Source of the DNA: an uncultured Acetatifactor sp.
Lineage (GTDB): Bacteria; Bacillota; Clostridia; Lachnospirales; Lachnospiraceae
DNA: 64,000 bases
Assembly (NCBI GenBank): GCA_910588225.1
Contig: CAJUQT010000007.1
Span: 1-64,000, forward strand
Direction of reading: 5' to 3'
Each line of letters opens with the position of its first letter. Position 1 is the stretch's first letter. The notes beneath the pieces were generated by a model. That model saw nothing but the letters and a program-made list of their open reading frames with translations, ran no database searches and was not told the DNA's origin. This document shows positions 25,586 through 34,455 of the stretch, one piece after another. Made by a program: the position numbers and the translations under genes.

Positions 25586-25970
25586 TTGATTATCTATACG
25601 CCTTTTTGGGAAACGCTGAGGAAATCCGGAGAAACCACTTATACTTTGATTACCAAATACCATATATCCAGCGCCATTTTAGACAAGCTTACTATAAAAG
25701 TTCCTCTGCCATTCCGGCGCCGCGAAGCCAAAACCGCTTTTCTTTGCGGTTTTGCGAGACTGCTGTGCGCCAAACCCGCTTTTCTTGCGGGTTTGTGTGC
25801 ATCTTCTAAACTCCCGACTTTCATAAATGGTGGAGCGGTTTAGTGCATGGGAGTTTAGAAAAAATAAGCCAATGAACACAACTACCCTGAATGACTTTTG
25901 CGTATCTTTAACTGCCAGATACAGGATATTGCACAGTATGTACCCTCCGATGAGGATCAGCCTCCATAAA
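25586..25970 (+). pseudogene. decayed XRE-type HTH gene, interrupted and frameshifted
   Basis: Relative of the HTH gene at 20539-20763. The first part reads PFWETLRKSGETTYTLIT and ISSAILDKL. It is then broken by 166 bp of hairpin-rich DNA (25692-25857). After it the gene resumes as RKNKPMNTTTLND, suffers a 1-base deletion near 25900, and continues in another frame as RIFNCQIQDIAQYVPSDEDQ to a stop near 25970. Two independent lesions show it is dead. It is divergent from cassette 2, whereas its relative is collinear with cassette 1. Confidence 0.85.
25692..25857. mobile_element. 166-bp hairpin-rich MITE-like insertion
   Basis: The ends are fixed by alignment to the intact HTH gene: coding stops at CTTA (25688-25691) and resumes after TTTA (25854-25857), so TTA may be the target duplication. 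Internal stems lie at 25730-25737/25746-25753 and 25771-25779/25787-25795, and a 12-bp-arm repeat runs from about 25804 to 25860. No real gene is inside, although one frame stays open. Confidence 0.7.
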
Positions 25971-25975
25971 TATCA

Positions 25976-26004
25976 TTGACAAGCAAAATAGCCTGTGATA
26001 GAAT
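25976..26004 (+). promoter_or_regulatory. consensus promoter of the radical SAM gene
   Basis: TTGACA (25976-25981), 17-base spacer, TAGAAT (25999-26004). It starts right after the dead HTH gene. Predicted leader: about 155 bases. Confidence 0.85.
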
Positions 26005-26019
26005 ACAGCATATTGGAAA

Positions 26020-26166
26020 GCGAGCCTGAACAAATTGAAAGGGCTGCTTTCCCGAGGCAGTTCGTAACCATCCTGCCCTGAAAAGGCCGTGAGCCTTTTC
26101 AAAATCAAAACTAAGGAGGATGCAGGGATAGTATGCCCTGCCGCGTCCTTTGGGACGCTTTTTTAA
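26020..26166 (+). promoter_or_regulatory. structured leader with terminator: candidate riboswitch (queuosine-related?)
   Basis: The leader folds into several stems: an 8-bp stem GAAAAGGC/GCCTTTTC (about 26090-26099), GCAGGG/CCCTGC (about 26122-26140), and a terminator GCGTCC-GGACGC followed by six T (about 26143-26162) just before the ATG. An earlier CCTGCCC (about 26082) can pair with GCAGGG and act as antiterminator. By context a preQ1-class sensor is likely, but no published consensus could be matched with confidence. Confidence 0.55.
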
Positions 26167-26167
26167 C

Positions 26168-26860
26168 ATGGAAAGATACAGTAAAATTCTGGAAAAACAA
26201 AAAAGAGAAATTGTTCTGCTCCGCGGCAGGGGATGCGTGTACGGAAAATGTCCCTTCTGCGACTATCATCTGGATAAATGTGTGGATGAAAATTCCAATT
26301 ACCTTCTCAACCGCGAAGTGCTCAGTCAGGTCACAGGAGAATTCGGTAATCTGGAAGTCATCAACAGCGGTTCCGTTTTCGAGCTGGATTCTCAGACTCT
26401 CAATCTGATTAAAACCATATGCCGGGAAAGAAATATATCCACCATCCATTTTGAATCCCACTATTTATATCAAGAAAAAATTCCTGCATTGAGACAGGAA
26501 TTTTCCGATTTTCATGTAAAAATGAAGCTGGGACTGGAAACTTTTGACTGGGAATTTCGTGAAAATGTGCTGAAAAAAGGGATTCCTGACCGGAATCCCG
26601 AAATCATCAGCCGCCGGTTTGACGAGGCAAATTTCCTGTTCGGCATAAATGGTCAGACTTTGGTCTCCATGGAACAGGATATCCTGCTGGGGCTTAAGTA
26701 TTTTGAACGTATCTGTCTGAACATCATGTGTGAAAACAGTACTTCTGTCAGACCGGATAAGGAAGTTATCGCCATATTTCGCGAAAAACTTTATCCGAAA
26801 TACATAGAGAATGACTGTGTTGATATTTTAATTGAAAACACTGACTTCGGTGTGGGATAA
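26168..26860 (+). CDS. radical SAM enzyme, likely QueL-type queuosine/queuine lyase
   Basis: Small radical SAM protein of 230 residues. The cluster site near the N-terminus reads GCVYGKCPFCDYH, so the Cys spacing is CX4CX2C rather than the canonical CX3CX2C. It is followed 80 bp later by a YhhQ-family queuosine-precursor transporter, and this pairing matches the queuine-salvage cluster known in C. difficile, where QueL is a radical SAM lyase. QueK, the hydrolase partner there, is not in the window. ATG 26168 has no clear ribosome site, since the terminator hairpin ends just before it. The QueL call is inference from size and neighbour. Confidence 0.65.
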   Translation: MERYSKILEKQKREIVLLRGRGCVYGKCPFCDYHLDKCVDENSNYLLNREVLSQVTGEFGNLEVINSGSVFELDSQTLNLIKTICRERNISTIHFESHYLYQEKIPALRQEFSDFHVKMKLGLETFDWEFRENVLKKGIPDRNPEIISRRFDEANFLFGINGQTLVSMEQDILLGLKYFERICLNIMCENSTSVRPDKEVIAIFREKLYPKYIENDCVDILIENTDFGVG

Positions 26861-26943
26861 AGAACCAAAGTGTCCCTTTCACATTTTTACCGGAACAAAT
26901 CACCACTTCAAGATTCAATAATACAAGGGGGTAAATACCACTC

Positions 26944-27657
26944 ATGAACAATGAACTTTTACTGGCAGGTTCTCTCATTTTCATTTTTTCCATGGCACTG
27001 GCCGGCTACTACTTCTTCGGCAAAACCGGTCTCTATTGTCTGTCTGCCATTGCCACTATTCTGGCCAACATCGAGGCGTTAATTCTAATTCATGCCTTCC
27101 ATATGGAACAGACGCTGGGTAATGTGCTGTTTGCAGTCACCTTTCTGATTACTGACATTTTATCCGAATGCGAAGGCAAAAAAGAAGCCAATAAGGCGGT
27201 GTGGATCGGCATGTTCACCTCGCTGTTCTTCCTGCTGCTCAGCCAGAGCTGGCTGCTGTACCTTCCTGCGGAAGGAGATTGGGCCATGGACTCCATCAGA
27301 CAGATTTTTTCCAGCACGCCCAGAATGCTGCTTTCTTCCTTCATCGTCTACGCCGTAAGCCAGATGTTCGACGTATGGCTCTATCACAAGTGGTGGGCCT
27401 TTACGGAGAAAAAATATGGTGACAGACGTAAGTTTTTGTGGCTCAGAAACAATGGCTCCACACTGATAAGTCAGAGTCTGAACACATTACTTTTCACACT
27501 GTTCGCCTTTTACGGCATCTATGATGTGAAAACGCTGCTGTCCATTTTTGCTTCCAGCTATGTGATATATATTTTCACATCGCTCCTTGATACCCCGGCA
27601 CTGTATCTGGCCAGAAAAATCCATGATAAAAAGCAGTCAGCGGCCGGCGTTCTGTAG
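26944..27657 (+). CDS. YhhQ/VUT-family queuosine precursor transporter
   Basis: Membrane protein of 237 residues with about six spans. Motifs are FLITDILSECEGKKEANKAV near 75-95 and FDVWLYHKWW in the second half, typical of the YhhQ (QPTR) family that imports queuine or preQ bases. Follows the radical SAM gene on the same strand, probably in one transcript. GGGGGT lies before the ATG. Its 3' end overlaps the convergent bile salt hydrolase gene by 21 bp. Confidence 0.85.
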   Translation: MNNELLLAGSLIFIFSMALAGYYFFGKTGLYCLSAIATILANIEALILIHAFHMEQTLGNVLFAVTFLITDILSECEGKKEANKAVWIGMFTSLFFLLLSQSWLLYLPAEGDWAMDSIRQIFSSTPRMLLSSFIVYAVSQMFDVWLYHKWWAFTEKKYGDRRKFLWLRNNGSTLISQSLNTLLFTLFAFYGIYDVKTLLSIFASSYVIYIFTSLLDTPALYLARKIHDKKQSAAGVL

Positions 27658-28620
27658 ATGTATCCGCTGCTCCTGAAGCATGGGATATCTTGCCGGAAGG
27701 CCGGCCTCCAGGTCCTCCCTGTGCATGTCCACCGCTGTAATCTGATGATTTTCATAGGTAGTGTAATAATAAATTCCTTTGTCCACATTACAGCAGGAGG
27801 TATAGATGGTAATCTCATATTTACCATCGTCCACTTTACAGCATCCCCGCTGCTGGTCCACAGAACCCAATATATGGAAAAACTGACTGACACTCTCCGC
27901 CTCGGACTCTCCGGAATGGGAATTCATCTTAACAAAAGCCGCACGCACAAACCGAGACTGAGAAGACAGATCTCCCGGAAGGCCCAGCGCCCCCATTCCC
28001 CGGCTGTAGGAATACAGCGGCAGCTGGGCGGAGAACTGATTCTTCGGTTCTTCCTGCGACAGCTGCATATAATTGTTGAGTGCAAACAGCTGCTGGGAAA
28101 AAGGCGGATTATTAGTCAAAACGCCAACCGGATTATCATAAATCTTCAGGCCTTCTTTTGTGGACTCCACAGTAATGCAGCTGTCTCTATCCGCAATTAT
28201 CCAGTGCAGCTGCGCTGCCGGCAGCTTTTCATTAAAATTGTCATCTGTGAGATTTATTTTCTCCAGCAATACCTTCGCTTCCCTCACCTCTCTGCACTGA
28301 CTCAGTATCCAGGGAATAAATTCATAAGTGGCTACATTTTCTCTGTCTGACAATCCCTTTTGGTAAGACGCATTTCCCACAAAATTAAGTCCTGCCATTC
28401 CCAGTCCTTTTTCATTCACTGCATCATAATACAAGGGAGATTCCTCCTCCACATGTGCCATGCCAATCATGGCATAATGCTTCTCCTGTGTTCCCATATA
28501 ACGGAAACGCAGCGGGAAATTCCTGGGTATAACCACAATTTCCTCCCCATAAGAAAAGTCATTGTCCAAAGTCCTTCCGAAGTAAAAATCTCTTGTCCTG
28601 TATGTCGCTGCCGTACACAT
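27637..28620 (-). CDS. choloylglycine hydrolase family, probable bile salt hydrolase
   Basis: Ntn-hydrolase that cleaves the amide bond of conjugated bile acids (or penicillin V in sister enzymes). After removal of Met the nucleophile is Cys2 (MCTAAT). Other family residues are visible: R16 and D19 in GRTLDNDF, Asn in VGVLTNNPPF, and Arg in SQSRFVRAAF. The middle and end (NEKGLGMAGLNF, GIYYYTTYENHQITAVDM) closely follow the Clostridium perfringens enzyme. Length 327 is standard. There is no signal peptide, so it is cytoplasmic. GAGAGGAG precedes the ATG. Substrate choice cannot be decided by eye. Confidence 0.88.
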   Translation of the reverse strand: MCTAATYRTRDFYFGRTLDNDFSYGEEIVVIPRNFPLRFRYMGTQEKHYAMIGMAHVEEESPLYYDAVNEKGLGMAGLNFVGNASYQKGLSDRENVATYEFIPWILSQCREVREAKVLLEKINLTDDNFNEKLPAAQLHWIIADRDSCITVESTKEGLKIYDNPVGVLTNNPPFSQQLFALNNYMQLSQEEPKNQFSAQLPLYSYSRGMGALGLPGDLSSQSRFVRAAFVKMNSHSGESEAESVSQFFHILGSVDQQRGCCKVDDGKYEITIYTSCCNVDKGIYYYTTYENHQITAVDMHREDLEAGLPARYPMLQEQRIHLQNAGR

Positions 28621-28713
28621 TGTTCTCAGTCTCCTCTCGATTTTGCATGGTTTTGTGCTTCCTCTGAGCGCACCGTATACATCTCACATGGTAAGCTGCA
28701 AAAATGCTTTTTC

Positions 28714-29286
28714 CTATATGGCTCCCATCAATCCATAAATCATGGTTCCCACCACGCCGCTTCCCAGGATAATCGTTACAGCATTTATCTTAAATTTCCT
28801 GAGCAGAAACAACGCTGCTCCAAAAATTACCAGCTCCACCACCCGGATATCACGCAATACAATATTCCCAATTTCAGCCTGAAATAATCCCAGCATAAGA
28901 ATAGATGCTCCCGCAGACCCAATCAAAGCCACCACTGCAGGCCGCATAGCACCGAGAACAATCTGAACCCCCTGCATGGAACGATATTTATAGTAAAAAT
29001 ATGCCAGTGTCAGACAGATACAAAACGAAGGCAGGATACAGCCAATGGTGCAAATCAGTACGCCTGGAATCCCAGCTATCCTCATACCTACAAAAGTCGC
29101 GGAATTGATGGATATAGGACCAGGGGTCATTTCTGCCACCGTAATCAAATCAGAAAATTCCTCCAATGTCATCAATCCATGAATATTTACAATCTGTTCC
29201 TGAATCAGGGGAATAGCCGCATAACCTCCGCCCACGCTGAACAATCCAACCTGAATAAAAGAGAAAAATAATTTCAGTAATAGCAT
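28714..29286 (-). CDS. chromate transporter half-protein (ChrA family), subunit 2
   Basis: Short-chain CHR family membrane protein of 190 residues with about six spans. The conserved N-terminal pattern is FSVGGGYAAIPLIQ and EMTPGPISIN. Short CHR proteins are encoded as adjacent pairs that act together. This one starts immediately after the stop of its partner. The family can export chromate, but the natural substrate in gut anaerobes is uncertain. Confidence 0.88.
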   Translation of the reverse strand: MLLLKLFFSFIQVGLFSVGGGYAAIPLIQEQIVNIHGLMTLEEFSDLITVAEMTPGPISINSATFVGMRIAGIPGVLICTIGCILPSFCICLTLAYFYYKYRSMQGVQIVLGAMRPAVVALIGSAGASILMLGLFQAEIGNIVLRDIRVVELVIFGAALFLLRKFKINAVTIILGSGVVGTMIYGLMGAI

Positions 29287-29892
29287 TTATGCTTCCGTTC
29301 CTTTCTTTTTTCTCATGGTAACCGCCATATCTGCAAGTCCGATACCCAGACAGGTTAAAATCACCAGCATAGCACTGATATCAAAAAAATATGTTGCCAC
29401 AAAAGCTGTCACCATCATTCCGATATATAGAATCCTTTTTGTCTTCATCACATTCCCCGCCAGATTCAGCACAACATCAAATATCACAGCCGCCACTCCG
29501 GCGCGCATTACCTGTAACGCCACGGCAATATAGGGATTCGTACGAAACTGTTCATAGAAGAGTGAAATGACGGATATAATCACCATGGGAGGGAGTATGG
29601 TTCCCGCAATTGCCGCCAGCGAACCTGTCACTCCGGCCATTCGATAGCCGATAATGACAGAGGCATTTACCGGAAGCGGTCCCGGAGAAGACTGTGTAAT
29701 TGCCGTCACATCAAGCATTTCGTCTTCGTCAAGCCACTTCAGTTCCTCCACGTATTTCTTCTTCATCAGGGAAACAATGACAAATCCTCCTCCAAAAGTA
29801 CAGGCACTCAAAACAAACATGGATTTAAATAAAATCCACAATTTATTTCCTGCCTTCTTCCCTTCTTCCTTTTTCTCTTCTTCTTTTTTCAT
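29287..29892 (-). CDS. chromate transporter half-protein (ChrA family), subunit 1
   Basis: Second member of the pair, 201 residues from ATG 29892, which follows GGGAGG. The N-terminus is Lys/Glu-rich, then CTFGGGFVIVSLMKK and TQSSPGPLPVNASV, the CHR signature. About six membrane spans. The frame can be extended to a TTG at 29907, but the ribosome site favours the ATG. Confidence 0.88.
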   Translation of the reverse strand: MKKEEEKKEEGKKAGNKLWILFKSMFVLSACTFGGGFVIVSLMKKKYVEELKWLDEDEMLDVTAITQSSPGPLPVNASVIIGYRMAGVTGSLAAIAGTILPPMVIISVISLFYEQFRTNPYIAVALQVMRAGVAAVIFDVVLNLAGNVMKTKRILYIGMMVTAFVATYFFDISAMLVILTCLGIGLADMAVTMRKKKGTEA

Positions 29893-29961
29893 CGCAGCCT
29901 CCCGCAAATCTCTATTCTATTACACACTTTTCACGAATCATATTATTTGTAAAATGCTCTC

Positions 29962-30001
29962 CAAAAATACAAAAATGCAGGCATCTCACCGATACCTGCA
30001 T
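29962..30001 (-). terminator. Rho-independent terminator of the rlmD operon
   Basis: Minus-strand stem of 11 bp (29991-30001 with 29975-29985, one G-U pair), 5-base loop, then TTTTTGTATTTTT. Lies downstream of rlmD. Confidence 0.85.
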
Positions 30002-30093
30002 ATAACCGGCTGTCGGTCAAAACACGATTTCATTCTCCTTTGTGGTCTCAGGGGAATCATTTTCTTCTTCCCGCTGTTACATTCAGACACAAA

Positions 30094-31764
30094 TCAGTTT
30101 TTTCTCGAAAGCTGACAAACCGTCTCTATATTCGCCGTCCACGGAAACTGATCTACTGTCACCGCTCTCTCCACCACATATCCCGCCTGTAAAAACACCT
30201 CCAAGTCCCGCACAAGACTGGTAGGCTTACAGGAAATATAAATAATATGTTCCACCCCATAGGCGATGACTTTCGGCAATGTCTTCGGATGAATGCCGTC
30301 TCTGGGCGGATCAAGAATAATCAAATCCGGCCTCTCCTCGATGGTATCCAGAACCTTCAGCACATCCCCGGCAATAAATTCGCAATTATTCAAGCCGTTT
30401 TCCGCCGCATTTCTCACAGCGGCCTGCACTGCCTCCTCCACAATTTCCACGCCAATCACCTTATCCGCCGCGGGAGCCATCATCTGTGCAATGGTACCTG
30501 TACCGCTGTACAGGTCATATACAATTCCGCCCCTTTTGCCATTTCCGCTCTGCGGTCGCTTCGCTTCTGTACCGGTCTCCCGGTTCTGTGCGTTATCCTC
30601 CTTCATTCCGGCTTCCCCGTTTATCCCCTCTTCCGCTTCTGTTCCGGCTCGCCTCCCGATGACTCTTCCGGCCTGCTCCACATACTCCCTCACCGTCTCA
30701 TACAAAACCTCTGCGCCATATGTATTGGTCTGGAAAAAAGAAAAGACAGAAATGCGGAATCGAAGTCCCAGCAGCTCTTCGTAAAAGTAATCCTTTCCAT
30801 AAAGAATGTTCATATGGTCACTCTGTACAATATCTGCCGCGGAATCATTTGTAATATGTAAAATTCCGGCAAAATGTCCCTTCATCTTTCCACTGCGCTC
30901 CAGTTCCAACAGACCTTCCCGAAAGCCTTCTATCAGCCGTTCATTTGCTGCATGTCCTTCCTTCGGTCTTCCCGGCAGCGCCGCCGGCTTCTTTCCAGAT
31001 GTCCCTTCTCCGGAGGTCTCACCGGCTTCCCCAGAGAAAGAATTGCCTTCACACATGCTCTTCCCGGGAGCCTCCGCGCAAAAGTCCTCTCCCCAGGGAT
31101 CCTGGCTGGTAGTCACCAGTGCCACCAGAATTTCCCCGGTTCCCGAAGCCTTCCTCACCACCAGATGACGCAGGTATCCTTCATGCCGCAGCCGATGATA
31201 ATACCCTACATCCTGATCTCCAAAATAATCCAGAACTGTCCTCAAAATCAGACGATAATCCTCATCCACAATGCGACAGTCTCCCACTGTCACCACATCA
31301 TAAAAGCTGCCCCGTTTGTGCATGCCCAGAGTCAGAGGACCATCCTTTACCTCATCACCAAAGGTAAACTCCATCTTATTCCGGTATCCGTATATCGCCG
31401 GACTCCCCTTGATTCCCTCCCAGTGCCAGGGTTCCTTTTGTCTGCTCAGACAGCTGTTCAGAAGTCTCTTCACCTGGCTTTCCTTTATCTTCAGCTGCTC
31501 TTCATATGGCAGAGACAGATAAGTGCACCCTCCGCATATGCCAAAAAGGGAACACGGACTTCCGGTCTCCAGAGGTGACTTTTCAAGCACCTCCAGCAGA
31601 CGGCCTTCCGCCTTCCCATTTCTGATTTTATTGACGCTGAGCTTTATTCGCTGTCCGGGCAGGCTGTTCTTTACGATAACGGTACCATCCCCAGTCTGTG
31701 CTGCTCCTTTATTGGGGAAATCTACCCTCTCAACTGTCGCTTCATACACCTGTCCTTTTTTCAT
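30094..31764 (-). CDS. rlmD: 23S rRNA (uracil-C5)-methyltransferase, RlmD/RumA type
   Basis: SAM-dependent methyltransferase of the TrmA/RumA family. A TRAM domain is at the N-terminus, the Fe-S cysteines are in CSLFGICGGC, the SAM loop is YDLYSGTGTIAQ, and ILDPPRDG plus IYISCKPTSL (catalytic Cys) lie near the C-terminus. At 556 residues it is about 100 longer than usual because of two Gly/Glu/Ala-rich insertions at about 226-271 and 366-413, just before the SAM domain. It starts 4 bp after a small membrane-protein gene. Whether it modifies U1939 or U747 is not resolved; RlmCD-type dual activity is possible in Gram-positives. Confidence 0.88.
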   Translation of the reverse strand: MKKGQVYEATVERVDFPNKGAAQTGDGTVIVKNSLPGQRIKLSVNKIRNGKAEGRLLEVLEKSPLETGSPCSLFGICGGCTYLSLPYEEQLKIKESQVKRLLNSCLSRQKEPWHWEGIKGSPAIYGYRNKMEFTFGDEVKDGPLTLGMHKRGSFYDVVTVGDCRIVDEDYRLILRTVLDYFGDQDVGYYHRLRHEGYLRHLVVRKASGTGEILVALVTTSQDPWGEDFCAEAPGKSMCEGNSFSGEAGETSGEGTSGKKPAALPGRPKEGHAANERLIEGFREGLLELERSGKMKGHFAGILHITNDSAADIVQSDHMNILYGKDYFYEELLGLRFRISVFSFFQTNTYGAEVLYETVREYVEQAGRVIGRRAGTEAEEGINGEAGMKEDNAQNRETGTEAKRPQSGNGKRGGIVYDLYSGTGTIAQMMAPAADKVIGVEIVEEAVQAAVRNAAENGLNNCEFIAGDVLKVLDTIEERPDLIILDPPRDGIHPKTLPKVIAYGVEHIIYISCKPTSLVRDLEVFLQAGYVVERAVTVDQFPWTANIETVCQLSRKN

Positions 31765-31768
31765 TCAG

Positions 31769-32038
31769 TCAGTTCTCTCCCTCGTCCGCAAAGAAGTCAT
31801 CCTCTTCGTCCTCTGCATCCTCATCCTCGAACTCATCTTCGAATTCTTCCTCAAAGTCCTCCAGATAACGGGGATTCAGATAGCGGTATACCGCATAGGC
31901 AATGCCGGCCACTGCTGCAACTGCACCGATAATCGCCAGCACACATACCACAACATTCCATTCCTTCTTCTCTTCTTCCTTCTTCCCCAACAGGTCATTC
32001 AGTCTTGCCATATCGATCAGGTTCTCGATCTTATTCAT
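31769..32038 (-). CDS. small single-span membrane protein with acidic tail
   Basis: An 89-residue protein I cannot name. A short amphipathic start is followed by one membrane span (about 28-50) and a tail almost entirely of Asp and Glu. GGAGGTGG before the ATG and the 4-bp gap to rlmD support a real, co-transcribed gene. The topology predicts the acidic tail outside or inside depending on the Lys/Glu-rich region near 19-26; not resolved. Confidence 0.75.
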   Translation of the reverse strand: MNKIENLIDMARLNDLLGKKEEEKKEWNVVVCVLAIIGAVAAVAGIAYAVYRYLNPRYLEDFEEEFEDEFEDEDAEDEEDDFFADEGEN

Positions 32039-32115
32039 AAAGCCACCTCCATGCTGACAGATTTTCTGCCTTTTTTAGTTAACACCCTTATTATATCATA
32101 TTCACCCCAAAAATA

Positions 32116-34455
32116 CTACAACCTTTTTAATTTTGCAAAAGAAGCATACATTATTTTCTGCCCTGCCTTGTCAAAATTCACTGTCACCTTGTAATCCCGT
32201 TCTTCTTTATCAATCTTCATGACCTTTCCTTCTCCATACTTGGTATGAGACACTTTGTCACCCACACTATAGGTAAGCGCCTCCGGCGCCTTGTAAACAG
32301 CACCTCTGGAAATCCCCGCCAGCTGATTCAGACTGCCGATTCCTTTCGCAATAAAAGGTTTATCCGCTTTGGGTGTGACCTTCGGCCGCACAATCGCCTT
32401 CGGTCTGTAATCCCCCACGCCTCCGCTTCCGCCGGCTCCCTGCGACAGGTTCTCTCTCTGCGGCACTTCGCGGCTTCGATCGGTAAAAGCAGCTGCGTCT
32501 CTCCTGCCTGCCGTTTTCCTCCCAAAAGCACTGCCTGCCTCCAGCAGCTCCGAAGGAATCTCTCTCACAAAACGGCTTACCGGATTATACTGTGTCTCTC
32601 CACGTATCATCCGCGTCCTGGCACTTGTCAGGATCAATTCATCCTTCGCTCTGGTAATCCCCACATAGGCCAGCCTTCGTTCCTCTTCCAGATCGTCAAG
32701 GCTGTCGGAATTCACCGCCATGTACCCGGGAAACAGCCCATCCTCCAGGCCGGCCAGATACACACAGGAGAATTCCAGTCCTTTTGCAGAATGCAATGTC
32801 ATCAGAAGCACCCTGTTGTCGTTATCACTTACATTATCAATATCCGCCACCAACGCAACTTCCTCCAGAAATTCCTGCAGAGTCGCTTCCTCATGAGCTT
32901 CGGCATAGTTCACGGCCTTGGTAATCAGTTCGTCTACATTCGCAATTCTGTCCTCGCCGTCATCATCGTAATCCTGAAGATACTCTTCGTAACCAATCTG
33001 CTCCGTAATCAGCTGAATCAGCTCCGCCACCGTCATCCGGGAACGTGCTTCGCGAAATTTCCCGATTAATTCCACGAAAGAACGAATCTTGGATACAGCT
33101 CTCTCCAGCCCCTCTATTTCGTCAGCCCGCTCAAAAGCCGTATACAGGTCGATTCCCCGCAGTCTGGCAAATTCCTCTGCCTTATCCAGAGTTGCATTGC
33201 CAATTCCCCGCCTGGGTACATTGATAATACGCCGCAGAGCCACATCATCCCGGCCGGAATCCACAGTTTTCAGATAGGCCAGAATATCTTTGATTTCCAG
33301 CCTGGAATAAAAGTTTGTACCTCCCACCACATTATATGGCACACCTTCCATAATCATTCGTTCTTCCAGAAGGCGGGCCTGGGCATTGGTTCGGAACAGC
33401 ACCGCACAATCTCTGTACTCCATGCCCTTTTTCACTGCTTTCCGGGCAATTTCCTCCGCGATATACTCCGCTTCCTCGTAAGCACTGTCAAACTGGCGGA
33501 AACAAACCTTTTCTCCGCCGGACCTGCCTGTCCAGAGTGTCTTCTCCTTCCGTCCGGTATTATTGCGGATTACCGCATTGGCCGCATCCAGAATCGCCTG
33601 GGTGGAACGGTAATTCTGCTCCAGACGAATCACCGCTGCCTCCGGAAAGTATTTTTCAAAGTCAAGAATATTCCTGATATTGGCACCTCTGAATTTATAG
33701 ATAGACTGGTCGTCGTCTCCCACCACACAGAGATTCCGGTACTTCTCCGCCAGCAGCCTCACCAGCTCAAACTGCGCCGTATTCGTATCCTGATATTCAT
33801 CCACCATAATGTACTGGAAACGCTCCTGATAGGAATCCAGTACTTCCGGGCAATTTTGAAACAACTCCACCGTCTTCACGATGATATCATCAAAATCCAG
33901 CGCATTATTCGCCCGCAGTGTTTCCTGATACTCTCTGTAAGCTTTGGCCTGAAGGGAACGGTTATAATCCCCTGCCGCCCTGCGTTCAAACTCATTCACA
34001 GATATCAGCTCATCCTTTGCGGAAGATACGGTACTCAAAAAAGTCCGCTCCTTATAGACTTTCGGATCAAGATTCAGCCGCCGGATAACTGCCTTCATCA
34101 CCGTCTTCTGGTCATCCGCATCATAAATGGTAAAACCATTGTCATAACCGATTCTGTCAATGTAGCGGCGCAATATCCGCACACAGGAGGAATGGAAGGT
34201 GGAGACCCAGACCTGGTCGGCACCGAATCCCACCAGACTATCTACTCTGTCCCGCATCTCTCCCGCCGCTTTATTCGTAAAAGTAATGGCCAGAATATTC
34301 CACGGTTTCACCCCCATCTCATCGATAAGATATGCAATCCGATGTGTAAGCACACGGGTTTTCCCGCTTCCCGCCCCTGCCAGCAGCAGCACAGGTCCGT
34401 CTGTCCGCAGCACCGCTTCTTTTTGTTCTTTATTTAAAGTATCATATATACTCAT
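32116..34455 (-). CDS. pcrA: ATP-dependent DNA helicase PcrA
   Basis: UvrD/PcrA-type SF1A helicase of 779 residues that works in repair and in clearing DNA of bound protein. Motif I is AGAGSGKTRVL, motif II VDEYQDTN, then GDDDQSIYKFRGAN, RLEQNYRST and TLHSAKGLEF. After a Gly/Ala-rich linker the C-terminus ends in a Tudor-like domain (VGDKVSHTKYGEGKVM), which in PcrA binds RNA polymerase. Single-gene unit; the ATG at 34455 has a GGGAAA upstream. Confidence 0.95.
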   Translation of the reverse strand: MSIYDTLNKEQKEAVLRTDGPVLLLAGAGSGKTRVLTHRIAYLIDEMGVKPWNILAITFTNKAAGEMRDRVDSLVGFGADQVWVSTFHSSCVRILRRYIDRIGYDNGFTIYDADDQKTVMKAVIRRLNLDPKVYKERTFLSTVSSAKDELISVNEFERRAAGDYNRSLQAKAYREYQETLRANNALDFDDIIVKTVELFQNCPEVLDSYQERFQYIMVDEYQDTNTAQFELVRLLAEKYRNLCVVGDDDQSIYKFRGANIRNILDFEKYFPEAAVIRLEQNYRSTQAILDAANAVIRNNTGRKEKTLWTGRSGGEKVCFRQFDSAYEEAEYIAEEIARKAVKKGMEYRDCAVLFRTNAQARLLEERMIMEGVPYNVVGGTNFYSRLEIKDILAYLKTVDSGRDDVALRRIINVPRRGIGNATLDKAEEFARLRGIDLYTAFERADEIEGLERAVSKIRSFVELIGKFREARSRMTVAELIQLITEQIGYEEYLQDYDDDGEDRIANVDELITKAVNYAEAHEEATLQEFLEEVALVADIDNVSDNDNRVLLMTLHSAKGLEFSCVYLAGLEDGLFPGYMAVNSDSLDDLEEERRLAYVGITRAKDELILTSARTRMIRGETQYNPVSRFVREIPSELLEAGSAFGRKTAGRRDAAAFTDRSREVPQRENLSQGAGGSGGVGDYRPKAIVRPKVTPKADKPFIAKGIGSLNQLAGISRGAVYKAPEALTYSVGDKVSHTKYGEGKVMKIDKEERDYKVTVNFDKAGQKIMYASFAKLKRL

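Noticed and set aside
25679..25879. Minus- and plus-strand frames within the 166-bp insertion
   Set aside because: They arise from hairpin-rich insertion sequence and have no start signals; treated as a mobile element instead.
26085..26120. preQ1-I riboswitch because of the AAAACTAAGGAGG tail
   Set aside because: The hairpin loop before the tail lacks the bases needed for the H-type pseudoknot, so only a general leader call was kept.
30247..31578. Long plus-strand frames opposite rlmD
   Set aside because: rlmD is clear from motifs along its full length; the opposite frames have no recognisable domain.
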